Assembly: GCF_018263855.1 (NCBI RefSeq)
Contig: NZ_CP073318.1
Coordinates: 7,998,001-8,062,000, forward strand
Direction: 5' to 3'
DNA: 64,000 bases
Source of the DNA: Kutzneria sp. CA-103260
GTDB lineage: Bacteria; Actinomycetota; Actinomycetes; Mycobacteriales; Pseudonocardiaceae
In this document: one piece after another, positions 25,983 to 36,100 of the stretch
Position numbering within the stretch: the first letter of the stretch is position 1
How the letters are laid out: each line of letters opens with the position of its first letter
Program-made: the position numbers and the translations under genes
Notes under the pieces: generated by a model
Database searches by the model: none
What the model was told of the DNA's origin: nothing
What the model saw: the letters and a program-made list of their open reading frames with translations, nothing else

Positions 25983-27158
25983 CTACCAGTCGAGCAGCAG
26001 GGCTTCCAGCGCGAACGGCGGCGGCCCGAACTTCAGCCTCCGGTCCGGCTCGGCCAGCCGCAGCGTGGGAAAACGTCGCGCCAGCGCCGGAATCGCCACC
26101 CGGAACACCATCTCGGCCAGCGGCCGGCCCAGGCAGTGGTGGATGCCGTGCCCGAACGCCACGTGCGCCGGCCGCTCCCGGGTGATGTCGAACTGGTCGG
26201 CCGGGCCCGGGAACTCCGCGCGGTTCGCGCCCAGCAGCGAGCACGTGACGGTGTCGCCGGCCTTGATGTGGCAGTCCCCGATGCGCATGTCCTCCAGCGC
26301 GATGCGCGGGTGGATCTTCTCATCGGTGGTCAGATACCGGCTCAGCTCGTCCAACCAGTCCGGGACGGCGTCCGGCTTCTCCCGCAGCAGCGCGAACTGC
26401 TCGGGGTTGTCGACCATCAGCAGCGCGCCGGCCGCGAGGAACCGGGCCACCTGGTCGCCGCCCGCGCCCATGATGAACGCCGCCACGCCGGCCAGTTCAG
26501 CGTCGGTGATGGCGTCGCCGTGCTCCTGCACCACCACGCCGAACAGGTCGTCGCCGGGATCCTGGCGGGTGCGGCTGACCGCCTTGTGCATGTAGGTCAT
26601 GTACTTGTTGCCGGCCGCGTTGCGCTTCTTGTCGGTCCGCTCGGACCGGCTGGCGATCAGGCTGCGTGACAGGTCGGCCTGGTCGTCCCGGGCGATGCCC
26701 AGGAAGTCACAGGTGGTTGTGGTCGCGACCGCCCACCCGAAGTGCGGCACGAAGTCCAGCGGGCCGCCGATGTCCTCGATGTCGTCCAGCACGGCCGTGA
26801 CGATCTGCTCGACCTGCGGCTGGAAACCCTGCATCCGCCGGATGGTGAACGCGGAGGTCACCATCCGGCGCAGGCGGGTGTGGTCCGGCGGGTCGTAGTG
26901 GGTGAGGAAACCGGGCCAGGCGAAGCCGGCCGCGGTCCCCCCGTAGATCAGCTTCGAGCTGAACTTGTCCGAGCTGAGAACCTGGCGGACCACGTCGTAC
27001 CCGGTGGCCAGCCACGCGGTGCGGCCCTCGGGAGAATCCTCGATGCCCAGTATGGACAAGGGGCCCTCGGCCATCAGGGTGCGCAGCTGCGCCCCCGGAT
27101 CGAACCGGTCCCTCCGGTGTATCTCCAGACCCCGGACAACGTTGATCTCCTCGAACAC
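25983..27158 (-). CDS. oxyA: Cytochrome P450 OxyA, AA2-AA4 aryl-ether cross-link
   Basis: This P450 of 391 residues should form the D-O-E ether between residues 2 and 4. The haem loop is FGHGIHHCLGRPLAE and the I-helix is IMGAGGDQVARF, again without the acid-threonine pair. The start is a GTG at 27158 with AAAGGAT upstream. It opens the oxyA-E-B-dahp-oxyC-gtfA-gtfB operon. The 116-nt leader between mbtH and oxyA holds a perfect hairpin and a StrR/Bbr-like operator, so this operon probably has its own activated promoter, as oxyA does in balhimycin. Confidence 0.93.
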   Translation of the reverse strand: MFEEINVVRGLEIHRRDRFDPGAQLRTLMAEGPLSILGIEDSPEGRTAWLATGYDVVRQVLSSDKFSSKLIYGGTAAGFAWPGFLTHYDPPDHTRLRRMVTSAFTIRRMQGFQPQVEQIVTAVLDDIEDIGGPLDFVPHFGWAVATTTTCDFLGIARDDQADLSRSLIASRSERTDKKRNAAGNKYMTYMHKAVSRTRQDPGDDLFGVVVQEHGDAITDAELAGVAAFIMGAGGDQVARFLAAGALLMVDNPEQFALLREKPDAVPDWLDELSRYLTTDEKIHPRIALEDMRIGDCHIKAGDTVTCSLLGANRAEFPGPADQFDITRERPAHVAFGHGIHHCLGRPLAEMVFRVAIPALARRFPTLRLAEPDRRLKFGPPPFALEALLLDW

Positions 27159-27214
27159 TGCGCGGATCCTTTCGCCTCACCCAGCCGGGGCAAGCGGAAA
27201 CGGTTGGTTCAGAC

Positions 27215-27246
27215 CGGTTGGACGAGCCGCCGGGCTCGTCCAACCG
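27215..27246. terminator. Perfect hairpin between mbtH and oxyA
   Basis: There is a perfect 14-bp inverted repeat, CGGTTGGACGAGCC and GGCTCGTCCAACCG, with a 4-nt loop (GCCG). It lies about 30 nt after the mbtH stop on the minus strand. It could end the NRPS-mbtH transcript or attenuate it. Its right arm shares 27238-27246 with the activator palindrome that follows, so the two functions may be coupled. Confidence 0.72.
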
Positions 27247-27266
27247 TCCGCATTGAGCGGCTGGAC
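27238..27266. promoter_or_regulatory. StrR/Bbr-type operator upstream of oxyA
   Basis: GTCCAA (27238-27243), exactly 17 bp, then CTGGAC (27261-27266) fits the palindrome GTCCAR(N)17YTGGAC recalled for Bbr of balhimycin. It lies 80 bp upstream of the oxyA start, where balhimycin also has a Bbr site. The activator encoded at 58212-59177 is the natural ligand. Confidence 0.7.
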
Positions 27267-27274
27267 ACCCTCGA

Positions 27275-27484
27275 TCAGGCGCCGACTTCCTGGATGAGGC
27301 TCTTGGGACGGAGGTCCGTCCAGTTCTCCTCGACGTAGGCCAGGCACTCCTGGCGGGTGGCCTCGCCGTGCACCCGGGTCCAGCCGGCCGGCACCTCGGC
27401 GAAGGTCGGCCAGAGGGAGTGCTGGCCCTCGTCGTTGACGAGCACGAAGAAGGAGCCGTCCTCGTTGTCGAACGGGTTGCTCAT
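27275..27484 (-). CDS. mbtH: MbtH-like protein
   Basis: This 69-residue MbtH-family protein is an accessory subunit that binds adenylation domains and is often needed for their solubility and activity. The family landmarks are all present: NPFDNEDG at the start, SLWPTF, PAGW and ENWTDLRP. It lies 13 nt after the last NRPS gene and should be co-transcribed with it. Glycopeptide clusters carry one such gene at this position. Confidence 0.96.
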   Translation of the reverse strand: MSNPFDNEDGSFFVLVNDEGQHSLWPTFAEVPAGWTRVHGEATRQECLAYVEENWTDLRPKSLIQEVGA

Positions 27485-27497
27485 CGCTCTAGTCCTC

Positions 27498-30400
27498 TCA
27501 GGCGCCCGGCCGGGGCCGGAGCTTCTCGGCGACGACGGCCCCGATCTGGGCCAGCGCCGCGGGTTGCACCATGTCGTAGTGATTGGTCTCGATCACGTGG
27601 GAGTCGACGGTCCCGCTGACGAAGTCCTTCCAGGTGGCGATCGCCGCGTCCACCGGCAGGTGCTCCGGCCGCTCCCGCGCGGCGACGAACAACAGGATGT
27701 CGCCGGCCGAAGGCGAAGCGGTGTGCGTCGGCCCGACCTTCCAGAGGTTGCGCATCACGGCTTCCAGACGCTCGCGCGCGCCCGGCCCCTGGACCATTCC
27801 CCCAGCCAGTTCCAGTTCCTGCTGCTTGCGCTGCTCCAGCGCGCTCTCGTCCCGCGCCGCCTCTTCGGTCACCGTGCCGGTCGCGTTCTTGCCCATGTAG
27901 ACCGGATAGGCGTCGAGCAGGGCGAGCAGGCCGACCTGTTCCCCCTCCGCCTCAAGCATCGCGGCCATCGCCTGAGCGATCCTGCCGCCCAGGGACCAAC
28001 CAAGGAAGTGATAGGGCCCGGACGGCTGGACGGTGCGGATCTGCCGGAGGTAGTCGGCGGCCATCTCCTCGACGCTGCCGGGCAGCGGTTCGGTGCGGGC
28101 CAGGCCACGCGCCTGCACGCCGTAGACCGGCTGGTTGGCCGGCAGATGCGGCAGCAGGGCGCCGTAGTTCCAGCTCAGGCCGCCGCTGGCGTGCACACAG
28201 AACAGCGGCGGACGGTCACCGCCGACACGCAGCGGCATCAGGATCTCGTAGTCACCCGTGCTGACCTTCACCGAAGCGCTGGACTGCCGCCGTTCGCCCA
28301 CCACGACCAGGGTCTTGGCCGGAGACTTGCGGGCCAGTAGACCGGTGTTCAGCATCCGGTGTCCAGGCGTGCCGAATGGACAGTCCACACTGGACTTATC
28401 GGCGTCCACGGCCGGACCGGTGACGTAGAGATCGCCGACCGCTCCGGGAGCAACCGGCCGGAGCTGGTCGTCGAGCAGGAGCGCGCCGAGCGGGCCCTGC
28501 TCGGCGAGACCGGCGACCACTGCCGGCACGGCCCCGGACCACCGGGCCGGCGCGATGGCCGGCCGGTCGCGCTCGACGTCGTCCAGGAAGATGTTCAGGT
28601 CGCTGATCCGCCGCTGCGGATCCTCTGCCACCTGCTCCAGGACTCGCACCAGCCTCCGGGCCACCGACTCGGCCGTGGCCTCGTCGAACAGATCGGTGGC
28701 GTAGCGGAGAGTTCCCTCGATGCCGTCCTCGTTCTCTTCCTCGTCACGCAGCTCGGCCAGCTTGAACGCGAGGTCCAACTCCATGGCCTCGACCCCACCG
28801 GGCACGACGGTGGTGCGCAGGGCCGGCAGTTCGGCGGCGTCCCACGCGCCGATGTCCTCCTCGTTGACCTCCAGCGCCACCTGGAAAACCGGGTGCAGGG
28901 CCAGCGAGGCCGGCAGGTCCAGCAGGTCGGCGATCCGCTCGAACGGCAGGTCCAGGTGCTGGCGCGCGGCCCGCACCGCCTCCTGCACGCGGGTGACGAC
29001 CTCCAGGAACGTCGGGTCGCCCGAGAGGTCCGTGCGCAGCGCGAACGGCCGGGCGAACGGTCCGACCATCGGCTCCAGGTCGATCAGGTCCTCGTCGCGC
29101 GGCAGGCTCGTGCCGATCACCAGGTCGTGGCCGGCGCCGAACTTGGCCAGCAGCATGACAAGCGCGGCGTGCACCAACTGGAGCGCGTCCGCGCCGGCCG
29201 CGTCCACCGCTGCCCGCAGCCGGGCGTGCGGGCCGGCCTCCAGCCGCACCGGGACCGTGCCGGCCCGCCGCGACGGGACGGCCGACCGCGGGCGGTCGAA
29301 CGGGAGCACCGTCTCCCCTTCGATGCCGGCCAGGTGGTCCCGCCAGAAGACGACCTGCTCGTTGATCAGGCTGCCCGGCTCCTGCTCGTCCGCCAGCAGC
29401 CGCTGCTCCCAGATCGCGTAGTCGGCGAACTGGAGGGCCAGCGGCGCACGTTCCGGGACCCGGCCGTCACGGCGAGCACCGTACGCGGCCGCCAGGTCAC
29501 GGAAGAACACGTCGATCGAGTCGTCGTCGGCGAGGATGCGGTGCGCCTTCAGGTGCAGCACGTGTTCCTTCTCCGACAAGCGGAACAGGTCGCAGCGCCA
29601 CGGCACGTCCCGCGTGAGCACGAAGTTCTTCGCGCGCCGCTTGGCCAGCACGTCGGCCAGGTCTTCCTCGGTGACCGGCATCGGGGTCAGTTCCGGCGTC
29701 AGCTCGGGGTAGATGTGCTGGTGCACGGTCTGCGCGTCGCCCGGGAAGGTGGTGCGCAGGATCTCGTGCCGGGTCGCGACGTCGCCGAGCGCCGCCGACA
29801 GCGCCGGCACGTCCAGCCGGCCGCGCAGCCGCAGCGCCAGCGAGACGTGCAGACCGGCGATCTCGTCCCCGGAACCGGCCAGCAGCCAGTTGTGCAGCTG
29901 CCGTGCGGTGAGGGGCAGCTGCTCCGGCCGCTTCACGGCTTCCAGCGCGGGGCGGGACTTCGCGGCCAGCGCCCGGGCCACACCCGCCGGCGTCGGCGAG
30001 GAGAACAGTTGCCGGATGGGCAGATCCGCGCCCAGTTCCTCGCGGATCCGCGCGATGAGCCGCATGGCCAGGGCCGAACTGCCGCCCAGGTCATGGAAAG
30101 CGTCGTCCACGCCCACCTGCTCGACGCCCAGGATCTCCCCGAACAGCGAGCACAGGACCTTCTCGGTCTCGCTCTCCGGCGCCTTCTCCGACGCGCGCTC
30201 GGCCAGATCCGGGGCGGGCAGGGCCCGGCGGTCGACCTTGCCGTTGGGGGTGACCGGCAGGCCAGGCAGGGCCACGACAACCATCGGCACCATGTATCCG
30301 GGCAGGACCAGCGCCAGCTGCCGCTTGATCTCCGCCGGCCCCGCGTCGCTGCCGTCGGAGACGAAGTAGCCGACCAGGCGCTTCTCGCCCGGCTGGTCCT

Positions 30401-33083
30401 CCCGTGCCACCACAACGGCTTCGACCACGCCGGGCTGGGCCGCCAGCGCGGCCTCCACCTCGCCCAACTCCACGCGGTAGCCCCGAATCTTCACCTGGTC
30501 GTCGGCCCGGCCGAGGAAAACCACTTCCCCGTCACGGTTCCAGCGGGCCAGGTCGCCGGTGCGGTACATGCGCCCGCCTGGCCCAAGGGAGTCGGTACGG
30601 AACGGGCAGGCCACGAACCGCCCGGCCGTCACGTCCGGGCTGTCGAGATAGCCGCGGGCCAGCCCGGTGCCGGCGATGTAGAGCTCGCCGACCACGCCCG
30701 GCGCGACCGGGCGCAGGAAGGCGTCGAGGATGTAGATCTGGCGGTTGGTCATGGGACGGCCGATCGGCAGTTCCCGCCCGACCGTCTCACCGGGCTCGAT
30801 CGGCTTCCACGTCGCGCACAGGGTGGTCTCGGTCGGCCCATAGGTGTTGCGCACCCGCAGTCCGGGCTGGGCCCGCCGCAGGTTTTCCACCGACTGCGCG
30901 GGAACGACGTCGCCGCCGGTGCCGACCTCGACCAGACCCGCGAAGCATTCCGGCGAAGTCTCGGCCAGGGCCCGGAAAGTGCCGGCGGTGAGGTGCACGA
31001 AGGTCGTGCCCCGCTCGACGGCCTGCCGAAGCCCGGCCGCGTCCAGCACGCCCGGCTCGGTGAGCAGGACCCGGGCGCCGGCGGTGAGCGGCGTCCACAT
31101 CGCGTAGAGCGAGGGGTCGAAGACGTGCGTCGCGTGCATCAGAACGCCGTCACCCGGACCGATCTGCCAGCCCTCGTCGCCAGCCAGACCGGCAACAGCC
31201 CCATGGGGAATGCCGACGCCCTTGGGGAGACCGGTGGACCCCGACGTGTACATCACGTACGCCAAGTCGTTGGCCGACAACGTGATCTCCGGCGCGGTGG
31301 CCGCCTCGGCGGCGACAGCCGCACGCGTCTGCGGGGCGTCGAGGACGATCCCGTGCTCTGGCGCGACCCCGCTGGTGGCCTCGGTGCACAGGACGACCGA
31401 GACCTTGGCGTCGTCGAAGATGAACGCGATCCGCTCGGCCGGGTACTCGACGTCCACCGGGACGTAGGCGGCGCCGGCCTTCCAGATGGCCAGGAACGCG
31501 ATCAGCAGGTCCGGCGACCGGTCCATGGCCACCCCGACGCGGTCGCCGCGACCGACGCCACGACCGGCGAGGTAGTGAGCCAACCGGTTCGACGCCTGGT
31601 CGACCTCGGCGTAGGTCAAGTTCGCGCCGACGGCGTCGGTGATCGCCACCGCCTCCGGCGCCGCGGCGACCCGCCGCCCGAACAGCTCGACCACGGAATC
31701 ACCGGGAACCGGGCCCGCAGTGGCGTTCCACTCATCGATCACCAGGGCACGCTCGGCCTCGCTCAGCAGCGTCAGCCGGCCGACCAGAACCTCGGGCTCG
31801 GTGACCAAACGCTCCAGCACGCGGGCCATCGCGCCCACGACCGACTCCGCAACCGACTGGTCGAACAAGCCACGGTCGTAGTCGAGGATGAGCGGCATCT
31901 GCTCGCCGGGACCGGTGACCAGGGTGAACGGGTAGTGCGACGAGTTACGCCCACGCTTCACCGGGCGCAAGGTCAGGCCGTCGTGCGCCTGGCCAAGCCC
32001 CTTGCGCGGGAAGTTCTCGTAGATGACCAGCGTGTCAAAGACCGCCCCGGGACCCACGACCGACTGCACGTCCTGGAGACCGAGATGCTGGTGGGCCATG
32101 AGGGCCGACTGGTCGCGCTGAAGCTGGGCGAACAGCTCCATGGCCCGACGCCCGCCGTCCAGGCGGACCCGCACCGGCAGGGTGTTGAGCAACTGGCCGA
32201 CCATCGACTCCACGCCGGCCAACTCGGCCGGCCGCCCCGAGGCGGTCGCGCCGAACACCACGTCGGACCGGCCGGCCAGCTGCGACAGCACGACCGCCCA
32301 CGCGCCCTGCACAAGGGTGTTCAGCGTGAGGTCATGGCCACGGGCCAGCCGGGCCAGGCCGTCGGTCAGCTCCGTGGACAGCTCGACCACCACGGTGTCG
32401 ATGTCCGGCACCCGGGTCGGGTCGGACGGCGCAACCGTGGTCGGCGTGTCCAGCCCAGCCAGCTCATCGCGCCAGGCCGACCGGGCCACTTCCTTGTCCT
32501 GCTTGCCAAGCCAGGCCAGATAGTCCCGATAGGACACAGTGGGCGGCAGCCCGGAGGCGTCGCCGCCGGCGGCGTAGATCGCCGCCAACTCGCGGTGGAT
32601 GATCGGCATCGACCAGCCGTCAGTCAGCACGTGGTGCAGCGTGTGCACCAGCCGGTGGCTCTCCGGGCCGACCCGGACCAAGTGCAGCTTCATCAGCGGC
32701 GCTGCCTCGATGCGCAGCCCCTCGGCCAGCTCCTCGGCCGCCACCCGGTCCACCTCGGCGTCGGCGACGTCATCGGCCAGCCCGGACAGATCCGTTTCAC
32801 GCCAAGGGATCTCGGCGTCCCGGGCGATGACCTGCACCATCCGAGCACCGCTCACATAGCGGAAGCAGGCCCGCAGCGCGGCATGCCGGTCCACCAGCGC
32901 CTGCCACGACGCCCGCAGGACCGCGGCGTCCAGCGGCCCGTCGATGCCGTAGACGGTCTGCACGGTGTACGCGCCGTCCTGGTCGAGGGCGGTGTGGTAG
33001 AGCATTCCCTCTTGCAGCGGCGAAAGCGGCCAGACGTCTTCCACGCTGGAGCGCGGCTTCGCCCGAGTGTCGTCAACGGTCAC
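27498..33083 (-). CDS. NRPS module 7: C-A-T-X-TE (dihydroxyphenylglycine, P450 recruitment, release)
   Basis: This 1861-residue protein has a C domain with HHVLTDGW near 153, then an A domain (TSGSTGLPKG near 616). Pocket residues read D-P-Y-H-G-G-T-L-C, the known dihydroxyphenylglycine signature. A carrier with LGGSSALAM near 999 follows, then an X domain in which the catalytic HHxxxDG is HRILADD near 1181, typical of the inactive Oxy-recruiting domain. The thioesterase has GWSLGG near 1696. Between X and TE, about residues 1531-1600, lies a fragment resembling A-domain cores (LDDQLRPVAPG, FGTPGHRMLNTG). The start is a GTG at 33083 with AGGAG upstream, 19 nt after the previous NRPS. Confidence 0.95.
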   Translation of the reverse strand: MTVDDTRAKPRSSVEDVWPLSPLQEGMLYHTALDQDGAYTVQTVYGIDGPLDAAVLRASWQALVDRHAALRACFRYVSGARMVQVIARDAEIPWRETDLSGLADDVADAEVDRVAAEELAEGLRIEAAPLMKLHLVRVGPESHRLVHTLHHVLTDGWSMPIIHRELAAIYAAGGDASGLPPTVSYRDYLAWLGKQDKEVARSAWRDELAGLDTPTTVAPSDPTRVPDIDTVVVELSTELTDGLARLARGHDLTLNTLVQGAWAVVLSQLAGRSDVVFGATASGRPAELAGVESMVGQLLNTLPVRVRLDGGRRAMELFAQLQRDQSALMAHQHLGLQDVQSVVGPGAVFDTLVIYENFPRKGLGQAHDGLTLRPVKRGRNSSHYPFTLVTGPGEQMPLILDYDRGLFDQSVAESVVGAMARVLERLVTEPEVLVGRLTLLSEAERALVIDEWNATAGPVPGDSVVELFGRRVAAAPEAVAITDAVGANLTYAEVDQASNRLAHYLAGRGVGRGDRVGVAMDRSPDLLIAFLAIWKAGAAYVPVDVEYPAERIAFIFDDAKVSVVLCTEATSGVAPEHGIVLDAPQTRAAVAAEAATAPEITLSANDLAYVMYTSGSTGLPKGVGIPHGAVAGLAGDEGWQIGPGDGVLMHATHVFDPSLYAMWTPLTAGARVLLTEPGVLDAAGLRQAVERGTTFVHLTAGTFRALAETSPECFAGLVEVGTGGDVVPAQSVENLRRAQPGLRVRNTYGPTETTLCATWKPIEPGETVGRELPIGRPMTNRQIYILDAFLRPVAPGVVGELYIAGTGLARGYLDSPDVTAGRFVACPFRTDSLGPGGRMYRTGDLARWNRDGEVVFLGRADDQVKIRGYRVELGEVEAALAAQPGVVEAVVVAREDQPGEKRLVGYFVSDGSDAGPAEIKRQLALVLPGYMVPMVVVALPGLPVTPNGKVDRRALPAPDLAERASEKAPESETEKVLCSLFGEILGVEQVGVDDAFHDLGGSSALAMRLIARIREELGADLPIRQLFSSPTPAGVARALAAKSRPALEAVKRPEQLPLTARQLHNWLLAGSGDEIAGLHVSLALRLRGRLDVPALSAALGDVATRHEILRTTFPGDAQTVHQHIYPELTPELTPMPVTEEDLADVLAKRRAKNFVLTRDVPWRCDLFRLSEKEHVLHLKAHRILADDDSIDVFFRDLAAAYGARRDGRVPERAPLALQFADYAIWEQRLLADEQEPGSLINEQVVFWRDHLAGIEGETVLPFDRPRSAVPSRRAGTVPVRLEAGPHARLRAAVDAAGADALQLVHAALVMLLAKFGAGHDLVIGTSLPRDEDLIDLEPMVGPFARPFALRTDLSGDPTFLEVVTRVQEAVRAARQHLDLPFERIADLLDLPASLALHPVFQVALEVNEEDIGAWDAAELPALRTTVVPGGVEAMELDLAFKLAELRDEEENEDGIEGTLRYATDLFDEATAESVARRLVRVLEQVAEDPQRRISDLNIFLDDVERDRPAIAPARWSGAVPAVVAGLAEQGPLGALLLDDQLRPVAPGAVGDLYVTGPAVDADKSSVDCPFGTPGHRMLNTGLLARKSPAKTLVVVGERRQSSASVKVSTGDYEILMPLRVGGDRPPLFCVHASGGLSWNYGALLPHLPANQPVYGVQARGLARTEPLPGSVEEMAADYLRQIRTVQPSGPYHFLGWSLGGRIAQAMAAMLEAEGEQVGLLALLDAYPVYMGKNATGTVTEEAARDESALEQRKQQELELAGGMVQGPGARERLEAVMRNLWKVGPTHTASPSAGDILLFVAARERPEHLPVDAAIATWKDFVSGTVDSHVIETNHYDMVQPAALAQIGAVVAEKLRPRPGA

Positions 33084-33102
33084 GATCTGCTCCTAATGGC
33101 GG

Positions 33103-36100
33103 TCATTCGCCGGCCAGTCCGATTTCGAGTTGGTCCATCTGGTCAGGTGAGAGGTCGAGCAGCAGGCTCCCGGCGGGCTCCGACGCCGCGGCGGTCCCGG
33201 TCTCGTCCTCGGCCGGGAGTTCGGTGACCAGGGCCGCCAGCCGTTCCGGCGTCTTCTCCTCGAACACCTGCCACGGCGTCAGCTTCAGCCCGAGGCCCCG
33301 GGCCCGGGCCGACAGCTGCATCGAGATGATCGAGTCACCGCCGAGTTCGAAGAAGCTGTCGTCCACGCCGACCTGGTCCAGGCCGAGCACTTCCGCGAAC
33401 AGCTCGCACAGCGTCGCCTCCATCGGCGTGCGCGGCTCCCGCCGCGAGGACAGCGCGGCGAAGTCGGGGGCCTGCAACGCCCGCTGGTCGAGCTTTCCGT
33501 TGGGGGTCAACGGCATCTTGTCCAGCGGCACGAACGCCGCCGGCATCATGTACTCCGGCAGGCGGTCGGCGGCCAGCTCCCGCAGGGCGCTGACCAGCTC
33601 GGTGGACAGGGCGTCGGCCGTCGGCACGACGTAGGCCACCAACTGCTTGTCGCCCGGCCCGTCCCGGCGGACGGCGACCGCCACCTGGCCGACCCACGGG
33701 TGCTCCAGCAGCACGGCCTCGATCTCCGCCGGCTCGACCCGGTAGCCGCGCACCTTGACCTGCGCGTCGACCCGGCCGACGAAGACCAGCTGGCCCTCCC
33801 GGGTCCAGCGGAACCGGTCGCCGGAGCGGTACATCCGCTCGCCTGGCCCAAGGGAGTCGGTACGGAACGGGCTGGCCACGAACCGCTCCGAGGTCAGGCC
33901 CGGTCGGCCGAGGTAGCCGCGGGCCAGGCCCACGCCGGTGATGTAGAGCTCGCCGGCCACGCCGGGCGGCACCGGCTGGAGGAAGGAGTCGAGGATGTAG
34001 TGCCTCACGTTGTGGATCGGGCCGCCGAGCGGGACCACCTCGTGGCCCGGGGACAGCGGGGCGCTCATCGTCGAGCAGATGGTCGTCTCCGTCGGCCCGT
34101 ACGCGTTGATCATCCGACGGCCCGGCGACCAGCGGTCCACCGACGCGGGCGTGCAGACTTCGCCGCCGGTCAGCAGGCCTTGCAGGGTGTCCGGCAGGTC
34201 TTCCTCGGACGCCAGCACGCTCGGCGACACGGTGAGGTGGGTGATGCCCCCACGGCGTAGCGCGTCGCCCAGCGTCACCCGGGGCGGCATGTTCGCCGCG
34301 TCGGGCAGCACGAGGGTCGCGCCGGCCAGCAACGCCATGTAGAGCTCGGAGACGATGGCGTCGAATCCGATGGCGGACAACTGAAGGACCCGCGAGGTGG
34401 ACGTCACGCCGAGGCGTTCGATGTGCGCCCGCGCCAGGTTGCCGAGGCCGGAGTGGGTGACCAGCACGCCCTTGGGCACACCGGTCGACCCTGACGTGTA
34501 GATCACGTACGCCGCGTCCCGCGCCGCCACCGGCGGCAGCTGCACCGCCGGGTCGGCGGCGGGCAGTTCCTCCAGCACCAGCACCGTGCCGGTGAACTCC
34601 GCCGGCACCACCGATCGGGTCGCCGCCGTGCACACCAACACCTTCGGCGCGGAACTGGCCAGCATCAGCTCGACCCGCTCACGCGGATAGTCCGGATCCA
34701 CCGGCACGAACGCCCCGCCGGCGAAGGACACCGCCATCAGGGTCACGGCCAGGTCGACCGAGCGCCCGACCACCACGCCCACCCGGGTTTCCCGCTGCAC
34801 GCCCAACTTCACGAGCAGCCGGGCCAGCGACTCCACCTCGTCCAGCAGCTCGCCGTACGACAGGCTCCGCGTCCCGTCCTCCACCGCGACCGCGTCCCGC
34901 GACTGCTCCACCTGCCGACGGAACAGCACCGGCAAAGCCTCCGCGGCCAGCGGCACATCAGTCTGGTTCCACGCGTCCACCACCAGGCGGCGCTGCTCCG
35001 GACCGATCAGTCCGACCTGTCCCACCGGCAGCAGCGGGTTGGCCGCAACCTGTTCCAGCGCCCGGAGAATCGACGCCAGCAGTTCTTCGATCTGGACCCG
35101 GTCGTAGGCGTCCGGACGGTAGATGATCTCGCCGTGGACGCCGCCACCCTCGGAGGCGCGGATGGACAGCGGGTAGTGCCCGGTGTCGTCCGGGATGGCC
35201 GCCGGGCGCATGGCGAGCACGTCGGGGTCGTCGGACGGGGGCGGCGGGGACGGGTAGTTCTCGAACACCACGATCGTGTCGAAGGCCGCGCCGGGACCGG
35301 CGAACTGGTTGATCTCGGCCAGTCCGACGTGCTGGTGCGGCATCAGCGCGACCTGCCGCTGCTGGAGGTCGGCCAGCATGTCCAGAACCGGTTGCGCGCC
35401 AACGAGACGGGCTCGGACCGGCAGCATGTTCATGAACAGGCCGACCGCCGACTCGACGCCGGGGATCTCGATCGGCCGCCCGGCCACCGTGGTCCCGAAG
35501 ACCACGTCGTCACGGCCGGTCAGCCGGGCCAGCAGCAGCGCCCAAACCCCTTGGAACAGCGTGTTCATCGTGACGCCGTGGCGACGGGTGAACTCCACCA
35601 GGTGCCGGCTCAGCTCGTCGTCGAGCGCGAACCGCAGCCGGTCGGGCTCGATCGGCGCGGTGATCGTCTCCGGCGGCACGACGTTGGTCGCCTCGTCCAG
35701 GCCGGCGAGCTCGGTCAGCCACGCCTCCCGGGCGGCCGCCTTGTCCTGGCGGGCCAGCCAAGCCAGATAGTCGCGGTACGACGTCGGAGTCGGCAGGTCC
35801 CGGCCTTCGTAGGCGGCCATCACCTCGATCAGGAAGACCGGCAGCGACCACCCGTCGGCCGAGATGTGGTGCGACCGGAGGATCAGCCGGTGCCGGCGGT
35901 CGCCGAGGCGCACCAGGTGCAGGTGCAGCTGCGCCGACTTGGTCAGGTCGAACCGGTCGGTGTGGGCCTGTGTCTCGATGCGCCCGAGTTCGGCCAGCGC
36001 CTCGTCCTCGGGCAGCTGGGACAGGTCAGTCTCCAGCCAGGGCAGCGTCACATCGCCCGCGACCGCCTGGACGGCCGTGCCGGACCCGAGCTGGTGGAAA

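Noticed and set aside
27215..27246. Reading the mbtH-oxyA hairpin itself as the activator site
   Set aside because: Its TTGGAC and GTCCAA halves are in the opposite order and about 14 bp apart. The correct order and 17-bp spacing are met by the overlapping site 27238-27266.
28359..33227. Plus-strand open frame of over 1600 codons opposite the last NRPS gene
   Set aside because: It is the antisense shadow of a high-GC gene, with Arg/His/Val-rich composition and no domain. Similar long frames at 2271-5435, 48776-50494 and 52676-54562 are shadows too.
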